Shown piece by piece: positions 1 to 5,527 of a DNA stretch of 7,850 nt. The position numbers were made by a program, and so were the translations under genes. Origin of the DNA: Spirochaetaceae bacterium (lineage in GTDB: Bacteria > Spirochaetota > Spirochaetia > B11-G9); contig JAUVLL010000146.1 in the NCBI GenBank assembly GCA_030600745.1, forward strand, positions 1 to 7,850. Direction: 5' to 3'. The first letter of the stretch is position 1, and each line of letters begins with the position of its first letter. The notes beneath the pieces were generated by a model that was not told the DNA's origin, made no database searches, and saw nothing but the letters and a program-made list of their open reading frames with translations.

Positions 1-274
1 ATCTGGTAAAGGCTACCGGGATTTTAAATGACGGCGGCTGATATTTTGTAAAATTGCTGTTATTGTTAAGACGGACTGAATGAAGATCCTCATTCAGGTA
101 CATCATTTTCCAGACATCCTCTACCTGCATATTATACTTTCGTGAAATATGAGAAGCCAGCCTGTTGTACTTTTTTGTATACTGTTTTTTTAAGTGACGT
201 GTGACCTCACCAGTCATTTTCTCTGTTCCGGGACAGGATATGATCCCAAGTTTTACCGGTTTGGTTGCACTCAT
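1..274 (-). CDS. prs: Ribose-phosphate pyrophosphokinase (PRPP synthetase), N-terminal part, runs off left edge
   Basis: Reading the minus strand from an ATG at 274-272 gives 91 codons without a stop, continuing past the window edge. The protein opens with a short beta-strand-like segment and a 'CPGTEKM' motif (residues 14-20), then a basic helix, a region with 'VEDVW', and ends at 'FKIPVAFTR'. I recognise this as the N-terminus of the PRPP synthetase family, in which an 'FTRF(A/S)xGE'-type motif follows; that motif would lie just outside the window. The enzyme makes PRPP from ribose 5-phosphate and ATP in the cytoplasm, for nucleotide, histidine and tryptophan synthesis. About 90 residues precede the FTR motif, whereas the common bacterial enzyme has about 30-35, so this is an extended form, as I recall for spirochaete homologues. 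A GGCAGG ribosome-binding site lies 5 nt before the ATG. The catalytic part is not visible, so identification rests on the N-terminus only. It is transcribed divergently from the activator gene and is probably unrelated housekeeping. Confidence 0.55.
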   Translation of the reverse strand, partial: MSATKPVKLGIISCPGTEKMTGEVTRHLKKQYTKKYNRLASHISRKYNMQVEDVWKMMYLNEDLHSVRLNNNSNFTKYQPPSFKIPVAFTR

Positions 275-317
275 AATAACCTGCCTTTTTACCTTTGATT
301 GTAATCAGTATGAGATG

Positions 318-347
318 AACATATCACAATGGCTTTTTAGAGGTCAA
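318..347 (-). promoter_or_regulatory. Candidate sigma-70-type promoter for the leftward gene
   Basis: On the minus strand, TTGACC (347-342) is followed after 18 bp by TATGTT (323-318), preceded by TGTGA. Transcription would begin near 311, about 37 nt upstream of the prs-like ATG. The -35 box matches five of six consensus bases; the -10 box is weaker. The placement is sensible but in AT-rich DNA such matches arise often. Confidence 0.35.
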
Positions 348-361
348 TTCTTATAGTAATA

Positions 362-378
362 ATTATATCGATTATATC
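362..378 (+). repeat. Tandem 8-bp direct repeat ATTATATC (two copies)
   Basis: ATTATATC occurs at 362-369 and again at 371-378, separated by one base. The same octamer occurs at 2327-2334 and 2430-2437 in the next intergenic region, and I did not find it elsewhere on either strand when reading by eye. It lies just upstream of the candidate promoter of the activator gene. It could be a protein-binding site shared by both intergenic regions, or simply a product of AT-rich composition. Confidence 0.4.
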
Positions 379-396
379 AATTTCCTGGAATATTTC

Positions 397-425
397 TTGA
401 CAGTCAGAAGAAATCATAATATTAC
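397..425 (+). promoter_or_regulatory. Candidate sigma-70-type promoter of the activator gene
   Basis: A perfect TTGACA (397-402) is followed after 17 bp by TATTAC (420-425), which matches four of six -10 consensus bases. Transcription would start near 432, leaving a leader of about 55 nt. A degenerate sigma-54-like sequence (TGG at 386-388, TTGA at 397-400) overlaps the -35 box, but it lacks the conserved GC of the -12 element. Confidence 0.4.
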
Positions 426-488
426 TTAAATATTAAATTTTCATTAAGAATATGGAAATCAAAAGTCAGGAGATAGTTAAGCGAGTGC

Positions 489-2321
489 ATGTCCATGATA
501 ACTAACGAATTATACCTTGATACTCAATTTACCGGTATTTCCCAAAGTTGCGTGGATTCAATTACAGAATCTACGAGCTGTGACGCTTTTATAATGAACA
601 GCGTACTCACAGTTTTGGGTGGAACAGGAAGATATAAGAAAATTATTGGAGAAAAATGCCTCAATAATTCTGTATTTGAGAAGACCTTAAGTTTAGGTAA
701 ATATATGGAAATATCCAATGATGAATATTTTACCTGTCAAACTATAAAAACAAAAATAGATAATGATGATGATTTCACTATTGTGTGTTATCCAATCAAG
801 CATAATGAAATGGTGTTAGGTGTTGTTACAGTAATAATTGCTGATAGCAGTAATAATGAAAAATATGTTTTCACAAAATCAAAAGTTATGGGCTTATTGG
901 ACACCATTTCCGAATTGATTATTTCTAAAGTACAGGCAAAAGAATATATAAAACGGATTGAAATTATAGAACAACAATTTGAGGTTCTATATTCAAATAT
1001 CCAGGATGGTGTTATAGTTATAGATAATAAGAATAGAATTATAAAATACAATTACAAAATTGAAGAATATCTAAAAGTTAAAAACACCACATTACAAGGC
1101 ATACTGATTAGTGAAATATTTTCTAATATTGATTCATCTCTCATATCAAATGTTGAAGGTGAATCACATATTATCGAATTGGAAAATAAAACAAGTGGAT
1201 TTGAAGGAACAGGGTTGATTATTCCATTAATATCCAACAATACATATAATGGAGCAATAGTAAATTTATTGACAAATTTTAGAATAGACACCTCCATTTA
1301 TCGAAGTATCAATAGTAATGAGGTAATTGTATTTGATGATATTATTGGTAAATCTACAGCAATCCTGAAAGTTGTTAATCTTGCAAAAAAGGTAGCTCCT
1401 TACGAAACTAATATCGTACTTTACGGAGAAAGCGGCACCGGAAAAGAACTTTTTGCAAGATCTATCCACAATTATTCACATTCAACAAAGGACCCCTTCG
1501 TTACGGTGAATTGCGCAGCTATACCGGAAACACTAATTGAATCAGAGTTATGGGGATATGATGAGGGAGCTTTTACCGGTGCCAGTAAAAAAGGAAAACC
1601 TGGTAAATTTGAGATTGCTAATGGCGGTACAATATTTTTGGACGAAATAAGTGAGATGCCGCTTTTCCTACAACCCAAAATCCTCCGCATTATCCAGGAA
1701 AAAAAGCTGGTTCGTCTTGGAGGTGTAAAAACTATAAATCTTGATGTACGAATAATCGCAGCAACTAACAGGGATTTAGAAGAGCTTGTAGATAGTGGAT
1801 ATTTCCGTGAGGATCTCTACTATCGGATAAATGTTATTAAAATTACTTTGCCTCCTTTGCGAAGCAGGAAAGGCGATATCCAGATTCTTGTGGATCATTT
1901 CTTAAAATTTTATTCCCAAAAAACAGGAATGCCGAAACTTATTCTTGAACCTGCAGCCATAAGGAAGCTGGATGAGTATCGCTGGAATGGCAACATCAGA
2001 GAACTTCAGAACTTTATCGAAGCACTGTACTGCATATCCGATAAAATTTTAATATCGGTCGATATCGTTAATACCAGACTTCAGTCAACTATACAAAAAC
2101 AGAAGCTCAAACAATTCGATATTACTGATAATCCAAACAATACAGAGATAGTTGCTATTTCAGAGCTTTTTAGAAATGAAATAATTAAAGCACTTAATTA
2201 TTTTGATAATTCAACCAGAGGAAAAGTTAAAGCCGCAGAAGCTCTTGGGATAAGCTCGGCTACTCTTTATAGAAAAATCAGAGAATTGAATATTAATCAA
2301 TATGAGAAAAATTTCTCATAA
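489..2321 (+). CDS. Sigma-54-dependent transcriptional activator (PAS-like / AAA+ / Fis-type HTH)
   Basis: This 610-residue protein is a one-component bacterial enhancer-binding protein that uses ATP hydrolysis to open promoters held by sigma-54 RNA polymerase. Residues 1 to about 150 form an alpha/beta region that may be GAF-like but that I cannot assign firmly. Residues about 155-275 look like a PAS domain ('QDGVIVIDNKNRI' from 172). The AAA+ domain spans about 282-510: Walker A GESGTGKE at 313-320, the sigma-54-contacting GAFTGA loop at 360-365, Walker B GGTIFLDE at 379-386, and FREDLYYR with arginine-finger residues at 439-446. A Fis-type helix-turn-helix lies at about 578-602. There is no receiver domain, so activity is probably set by a ligand or protein at the N-terminus rather than by phosphorylation. 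The start is uncertain: AGGAG (468-472) sits 16 nt before the ATG at 489, and a second in-frame ATG at 495 is equally possible; an in-frame stop at 474-476 bars anything further upstream. The adjacent sigma-54 promoter makes the TRAP operon its likely target. Confidence 0.93.
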   Translation: MSMITNELYLDTQFTGISQSCVDSITESTSCDAFIMNSVLTVLGGTGRYKKIIGEKCLNNSVFEKTLSLGKYMEISNDEYFTCQTIKTKIDNDDDFTIVCYPIKHNEMVLGVVTVIIADSSNNEKYVFTKSKVMGLLDTISELIISKVQAKEYIKRIEIIEQQFEVLYSNIQDGVIVIDNKNRIIKYNYKIEEYLKVKNTTLQGILISEIFSNIDSSLISNVEGESHIIELENKTSGFEGTGLIIPLISNNTYNGAIVNLLTNFRIDTSIYRSINSNEVIVFDDIIGKSTAILKVVNLAKKVAPYETNIVLYGESGTGKELFARSIHNYSHSTKDPFVTVNCAAIPETLIESELWGYDEGAFTGASKKGKPGKFEIANGGTIFLDEISEMPLFLQPKILRIIQEKKLVRLGGVKTINLDVRIIAATNRDLEELVDSGYFREDLYYRINVIKITLPPLRSRKGDIQILVDHFLKFYSQKTGMPKLILEPAAIRKLDEYRWNGNIRELQNFIEALYCISDKILISVDIVNTRLQSTIQKQKLKQFDITDNPNNTEIVAISELFRNEIIKALNYFDNSTRGKVKAAEALGISSATLYRKIRELNINQYEKNFS

Positions 2322-2350
2322 CAAGAATTATATCTCGCAATATGAGAAAA
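2298..2350 (+). promoter_or_regulatory. Probable upstream activator sequences for the sigma-54 activator
   Basis: TATGAGAAA (2301-2309) and TTTCTCATA (2312-2320) form a perfect 9-bp inverted repeat with a 2-bp centre. The 13-mer CAATATGAGAAAA at 2298-2310 recurs exactly at 2338-2350, a 40-bp shift close to four helical turns. The three half-sites lie roughly 100-150 bp upstream of the sigma-54 promoter, the usual range for enhancer-binding protein sites. The palindrome covers the last codons and stop of the activator gene. Lack of GC pairs and of a following T-run argues against a terminator. That the neighbouring activator binds here is inference from position and symmetry. Confidence 0.6.
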
Positions 2351-2446
2351 TATAAGCTTAACGCCCCTCCCTGTTTAAAACACATTGTTTACTAAATACA
2401 TTTAAATTCTTTTGCAGCAATAAATTATGATTATATCTATAAAACA

Positions 2447-2462
2447 TGGCACAGTAATTGCT
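2447..2462 (+). promoter_or_regulatory. Sigma-54 (-24/-12) promoter of the TRAP transporter operon
   Basis: TGGCAC (2447-2452), five bases, then TTGCT (2458-2462) matches the sigma-54 consensus TGGCAC-N5-TTGCW at every defined base, with the GG and GC dinucleotides exactly 10 bp apart. Transcription should start near 2473, giving a leader of about 26 nt before the dctP start codon. The gene just upstream encodes a GAFTGA-containing activator, which independently supports the call. Confidence 0.88.
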
Positions 2463-2485
2463 CTAGAAGTATAAAGAAAATATAT

Positions 2486-2494
2486 GGAGGAAGG
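2486..2494 (+). promoter_or_regulatory. Strong ribosome-binding site of dctP
   Basis: GGAGGAAGG lies 4 nt before the ATG at 2499, the core GGAGG being 8 nt from it. It is the strongest Shine-Dalgarno match of the transporter genes, consistent with the binding protein being made in excess over the membrane subunits. Confidence 0.75.
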
Positions 2495-2498
2495 TTGA

Positions 2499-3581
2499 AT
2501 GGAAAATTCAAAATTTGCACAGAAACGGCATCACATTTTGGTTATAAGTTGTTTACTTATATTTATGGTGTTTCTCCCGGTCAGTCAGGTTTTTGCAGCA
2601 GGACAATCAGATGCCTCAGGAGAAGGTATAATTGAAGTGAAAATGAGCTATAACGGACCCGCAGATGAGGCGGAAAATGCAGTTCATTTTTATGCTGCAA
2701 GTTTTAAGCGTCTGGTAGCAGAAAAAACTGGAAATAAGATTGATGTTATTCTTTATCCGAACAGCCAGCTGGGTGATGAAGAACAGCGGATGGAACAGGT
2801 AATGAACGATCCGATGATAAATATTGCATCTTATGGTGGTATTGGAACAGTATTTCCTGAATTGTATGGGGCGACAATACCCTTTTTATTAAATAGTTAT
2901 GATGCAGGAAGATTGTTTTTCGAAGACAGTGAATATTGGAATAAATCTAAAGTTGAATTTCAAAAAAGACTTGGTGTTGAACTCGTGGAAGTTGTTGAAG
3001 AGGGTGGTTTCGTTGCATTTACCAATTCAAAGAAGCCCATACATAGTCCATCAGATTTTAAAGGTATGATGTTTCGTGCCATGGATGATAGCCAGGTAGC
3101 ACTTTATAAATCATTTGGTGCCAGTGGTACCCCTGTTCCCTGGACTGAGGTGTATACAGCCCTTCAAACAGGAGTTGCGGACGGCCAGATGAATCCTCCA
3201 ATGTACATTATCATGGGCAGTTTGTATGAAGTTCAGAAATACATGATTTTGGCAAATGTACAGTATTCAATGCAATATCTGCTAATTAATGGTGACTGGA
3301 TAAATTCGCTTTCTACTGAACATCGGGAAGCTATCAGGGAAGCAGCCAGTGAGGCAAAATACCTGACAATGGCTGATGTTGAAGCACGAGTAGAAGAAAG
3401 GGTTGCATTCATCGCAGACTCCGGAGTTGAAGTGTACACCCCAACAGCTTCTGAGCTGAATGATTTTCGAAATATTGGACAACCTGGTTATATAAAATGG
3501 CTGGAAAAGCAATTTGATAAAGAATGGGTGGAAATTTGCCTTAGCAGTGCAGAACTTGCAAATAAAAAAGCAGCGGAATAA
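2499..3581 (+). CDS. dctP: TRAP transporter periplasmic solute-binding protein (DctP family)
   Basis: This 360-residue secreted protein captures the substrate in the periplasm and delivers it to the membrane subunits. A basic start, a hydrophobic core (about residues 13-30) and a VFA-AG junction give a classical signal peptide probably cut after residue 33; the only nearby cysteine (18) is inside the hydrophobic core, so it is not a lipoprotein. The mature part follows the DctP pattern: an opening beta-strand with helix, 'YPNSQLGDEEQRMEQV' near 87-102, the conserved arginine that normally pairs with the ligand carboxylate (R193 in 'MFRAMDD'), 'PVPWTEVYTALQTGVADGQMNP' ending at 233. The usual 'DGxENP' is altered: methionine 231 replaces glutamate. 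Family substrates are mostly carboxylates (C4-dicarboxylates, sialic acid, keto acids, ectoine), and this sequence does not say which. It is first in the operon, behind the sigma-54 promoter, with the gene for the small membrane subunit 7 nt downstream. Confidence 0.93.
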   Translation: MENSKFAQKRHHILVISCLLIFMVFLPVSQVFAAGQSDASGEGIIEVKMSYNGPADEAENAVHFYAASFKRLVAEKTGNKIDVILYPNSQLGDEEQRMEQVMNDPMINIASYGGIGTVFPELYGATIPFLLNSYDAGRLFFEDSEYWNKSKVEFQKRLGVELVEVVEEGGFVAFTNSKKPIHSPSDFKGMMFRAMDDSQVALYKSFGASGTPVPWTEVYTALQTGVADGQMNPPMYIIMGSLYEVQKYMILANVQYSMQYLLINGDWINSLSTEHREAIREAASEAKYLTMADVEARVEERVAFIADSGVEVYTPTASELNDFRNIGQPGYIKWLEKQFDKEWVEICLSSAELANKKAAE

Positions 3582-3588
3582 GAAAACG

Positions 3589-4101
3589 ATGAGTATAAAA
3601 AAACCGGACATCTGGCTTGACAAAGCTATAAATGGTTTGGGGAATGCCAGCAATGTAACTGCTGGCATTCTCTTTATGTTAAATGTGTTAAATGTGGGAT
3701 CTGCTGTTTTTGCACGCTATGTACTCAGATCCTCGTTTATCTGGACTGCAGAACTATCACAGTTTTTTATGGTAAGCATGGTTCTAATAGGTGCTGCTGT
3801 GACATTGAAAGAAAACGAGCATATGAGAATTGATCTCTTACTGAAATATCTACCTCCACGGATCAATAAAGTGGTGACCATAATCCGAATTTCAACAATT
3901 ATAATAATTTCATTATGGATGACAGTAATAAGTTTTAAATACGCTAATTCTTTGTGGATGATGAAAACTGTAGGATTGCATATACCCAAGGCAATACCTC
4001 TCTTTGCTGTTCCTATAGGAATAGGTATGTTTTTAATTATGTATATTCTCCTTCGCATTGCAAAAAAACCTGAAACCCGTTCTATACACGAGGGAGTATA
4101 A
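3589..4101 (+). CDS. dctQ: TRAP transporter small membrane subunit (DctQ family)
   Basis: This 170-residue protein is the small, four-helix integral membrane subunit of the TRAP transporter; with the large subunit it forms the sodium-coupled permease. Hydrophobic segments are visible at about 21-43, 52-73, 93-115 and 132-157. The family signature 'ENEHMRIDLLLKYLPP' lies at 75-90. I chose ATG 3589, 7 nt after the dctP stop; it gives the normal family length. An upstream in-frame ATG at 3514 would add 25 polar residues and overlap dctP by 68 nt. The ribosome-binding site is weak (GGAATAAG at 3575-3582), so translation may depend on coupling to dctP. Confidence 0.92.
   Translation: MSIKKPDIWLDKAINGLGNASNVTAGILFMLNVLNVGSAVFARYVLRSSFIWTAELSQFFMVSMVLIGAAVTLKENEHMRIDLLLKYLPPRINKVVTIIRISTIIIISLWMTVISFKYANSLWMMKTVGLHIPKAIPLFAVPIGIGMFLIMYILLRIAKKPETRSIHEGV
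4090..4096 (+). promoter_or_regulatory. Ribosome-binding site fixing the dctM start
   Basis: GAGGGAG ends 6 nt before the ATG at 4103 and lies inside the last codons of dctQ. It decides for 4103 rather than the earlier in-frame ATG at 4058, which has no such site and would add 15 polar residues before the first membrane helix. Confidence 0.8.
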
Positions 4102-4102
4102 A

Positions 4103-5386
4103 ATGACTATAGCTATATTATTAACTTTCTTTACATCAATGCTGATAGGCATTCCTCTTTTTATTGCGCTGCTCGCTGCCGGGTTTGTGGGATTTCTGGT
4201 GATGGGAGATTTGTCACTTTTAAAAATAATCCCTCAACAATTTTTTGGTGGTATGGATACTTTTTCCCTTATGGCCATACCTTTGTTTATTTACGCTGGA
4301 ACACTGATGAACCTGACCGGATTAACTGATAGATTACTAAGAATTACCAGATCTCTGGTAGGCCATTTAAGGGGCGGACTTGGATATGTAAATATTCTGG
4401 CTAGTATTCTTTTTGCAGGTATCAATGGTTCGGCTTCGGCTGATACTTCTGCTTTGGGTTCAGTCCTTATCCCTGCTATGGCGAAAGATGGATACTCAAG
4501 ATCATATGCTGCAGGATTGACTGCAGGGAGTTCACTCATTGGACCTATTATCCCCCCAAGTATTTTTATGATTCTTTATGCCAATATGACCAATACCTCA
4601 ATTGGAGGCTTATTTATTGCGGGAATTTTGCCAGGATTGTTGCTGGGAGCAGCGTTTACTGTAATGAATTTTTATTATAGTGTAAAATATAATTTTCCAG
4701 CCAGTGATACAAAGGCAAACTGGAAAGAAATATTTGATTCTTTTATATATTCTATACCGGCAATAATAGCACCATTAATTATTATTGGAGGTATAGTTTT
4801 CGGAATTTTTACCCCAACAGAATCGAGTGCCATTGCGGTAATCTATACTATATTTGCAGGTTTTTTTATAACAAAAGAATTGACCTTTAAAAAGCTATGG
4901 GACGCTGCACTTGAATCTGCAAGAATGACCAGCGCTATATTTCTGATAATTGGTTCAGCGATTGTTATTGGATGGCTTCTTACTTATGCACGGATACCAA
5001 CCTTGTTTGGCGAATTTATTTCCAGTAATGTTGAATCCCCCTTAGCAATCCTTTTTCTATTGAGCGGGATAATCTTTATCCTTGGAATGTTTATGGAAGA
5101 GATTGCATCACTGGTTCTTCTAACACCAATTTTTGCCCCTCTGGCAATGAGTGTTGGAATAGATCCGCTCCATTTCGGTATTGTGATGGTACTTAATATT
5201 ACCATTGCTCTGATTACCCCCCCTATGGGAGCATGTGTATTTATAGCATCTGCTGTAGGAAAAGTTGAATTAGGGTTATTATTCAAAAAGATATGGCCCT
5301 TTGTTATAACTGCGGTAATAACACTAATACTGATCATTCTCTTTCCACCTATTACGACACTGATACCATCATTGTTTAATTTTTAG
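4103..5386 (+). CDS. dctM: TRAP transporter large membrane subunit (DctM family)
   Basis: This 427-residue protein is the large, multi-helix transport subunit, which carries the substrate across the inner membrane in symport with sodium. It is hydrophobic throughout, with about a dozen potential membrane segments. Family motifs are all present: 'GINGSASADTSALGS' at 106-120, 'GPIIPPS' at 147-153, a second-half 'TPTES' near 238-242, and 'ITPPMGA' at 371-377. The length is typical of DctM. One base separates the dctQ stop from this start, showing tight translational coupling; DctQ and DctM are separate proteins rather than the fused form found in some TRAP systems. No terminator is evident after its stop, so transcription probably continues into the next genes. 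Confidence 0.95.
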   Translation: MTIAILLTFFTSMLIGIPLFIALLAAGFVGFLVMGDLSLLKIIPQQFFGGMDTFSLMAIPLFIYAGTLMNLTGLTDRLLRITRSLVGHLRGGLGYVNILASILFAGINGSASADTSALGSVLIPAMAKDGYSRSYAAGLTAGSSLIGPIIPPSIFMILYANMTNTSIGGLFIAGILPGLLLGAAFTVMNFYYSVKYNFPASDTKANWKEIFDSFIYSIPAIIAPLIIIGGIVFGIFTPTESSAIAVIYTIFAGFFITKELTFKKLWDAALESARMTSAIFLIIGSAIVIGWLLTYARIPTLFGEFISSNVESPLAILFLLSGIIFILGMFMEEIASLVLLTPIFAPLAMSVGIDPLHFGIVMVLNITIALITPPMGACVFIASAVGKVELGLLFKKIWPFVITAVITLILIILFPPITTLIPSLFNF

Positions 5387-5416
5387 CCATATACAACTAT
5401 CTACCAGGAATAGAGC

Positions 5417-5527
5417 ATGAGAGAAATAATAAATGAGTACAAGAATTTAAGAATTAGTGATGTAATATTTTATCTGAAAAATAGGAGGAAACAGTCTGAT
5501 GCTTGGGCCACAGCTAGAATTTATTAA
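5417..5527 (+). CDS. Possible small protein or leader ORF of 36 residues
   Basis: An ATG at 5417 has AGGAA six nt upstream and opens 36 codons ending at TAA 5525-5527. It starts 30 nt after the dctM stop and overlaps the first 29 nt of the next gene in a different frame. The predicted peptide is polar and basic ('LKNRRKQSDAW' near residues 20-30), with no signal peptide, membrane helix or known motif. It may be a real small protein, a leader whose translation opens the downstream ribosome-binding site (which lies inside it), or chance. It does not continue or extend the downstream enzyme by an obvious frameshift. I do not recognise a family. Confidence 0.25.
   Translation: MREIINEYKNLRISDVIFYLKNRRKQSDAWATARIY
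5483..5488 (+). promoter_or_regulatory. Ribosome-binding site of the AONS-like gene
   Basis: A perfect AGGAGG lies 10 nt before ATG 5499. An in-frame TGA at 5475-5477 prevents any longer start, so this site fixes the start of the PLP enzyme. Confidence 0.75.

Noticed and set aside
2301..2320. Palindrome read as a rho-independent terminator of the activator gene
   Set aside because: The stem is AT-rich with few GC pairs, has a 2-bp loop, and no T-run follows; a protein-binding site fits better.
2499..2610. DctP as a lipoprotein
   Set aside because: There is no cysteine at the end of the hydrophobic segment; Cys18 is within the core, and the VFA-AG junction fits ordinary signal peptidase cleavage.
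3514..3588. Longer start for the small TRAP subunit at ATG 3514
   Set aside because: It would overlap dctP by 68 nt, adds a polar tail not typical of the family, and the ATG at 3589 gives the usual length and operon spacing.
3282..3668. 128-codon minus-strand ORF across the dctP/dctQ junction
   Set aside because: It is antisense to two well-supported genes, shows no recognisable domain, and has the uneven composition of a shadow frame. The same holds for the other long minus-strand frames inside coding genes.
4058..4102. Longer start for the large TRAP subunit at ATG 4058
   Set aside because: It has no ribosome-binding site and adds 15 polar residues; ATG 4103 has GAGGGAG at good spacing and begins directly with the first membrane helix.
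5417..5527. Frameshift joining the small ORF to the AONS-like enzyme
   Set aside because: The enzyme has its own strong ribosome-binding site and a complete-looking N-terminus, and the small ORF's peptide does not resemble the N-terminus of that family.
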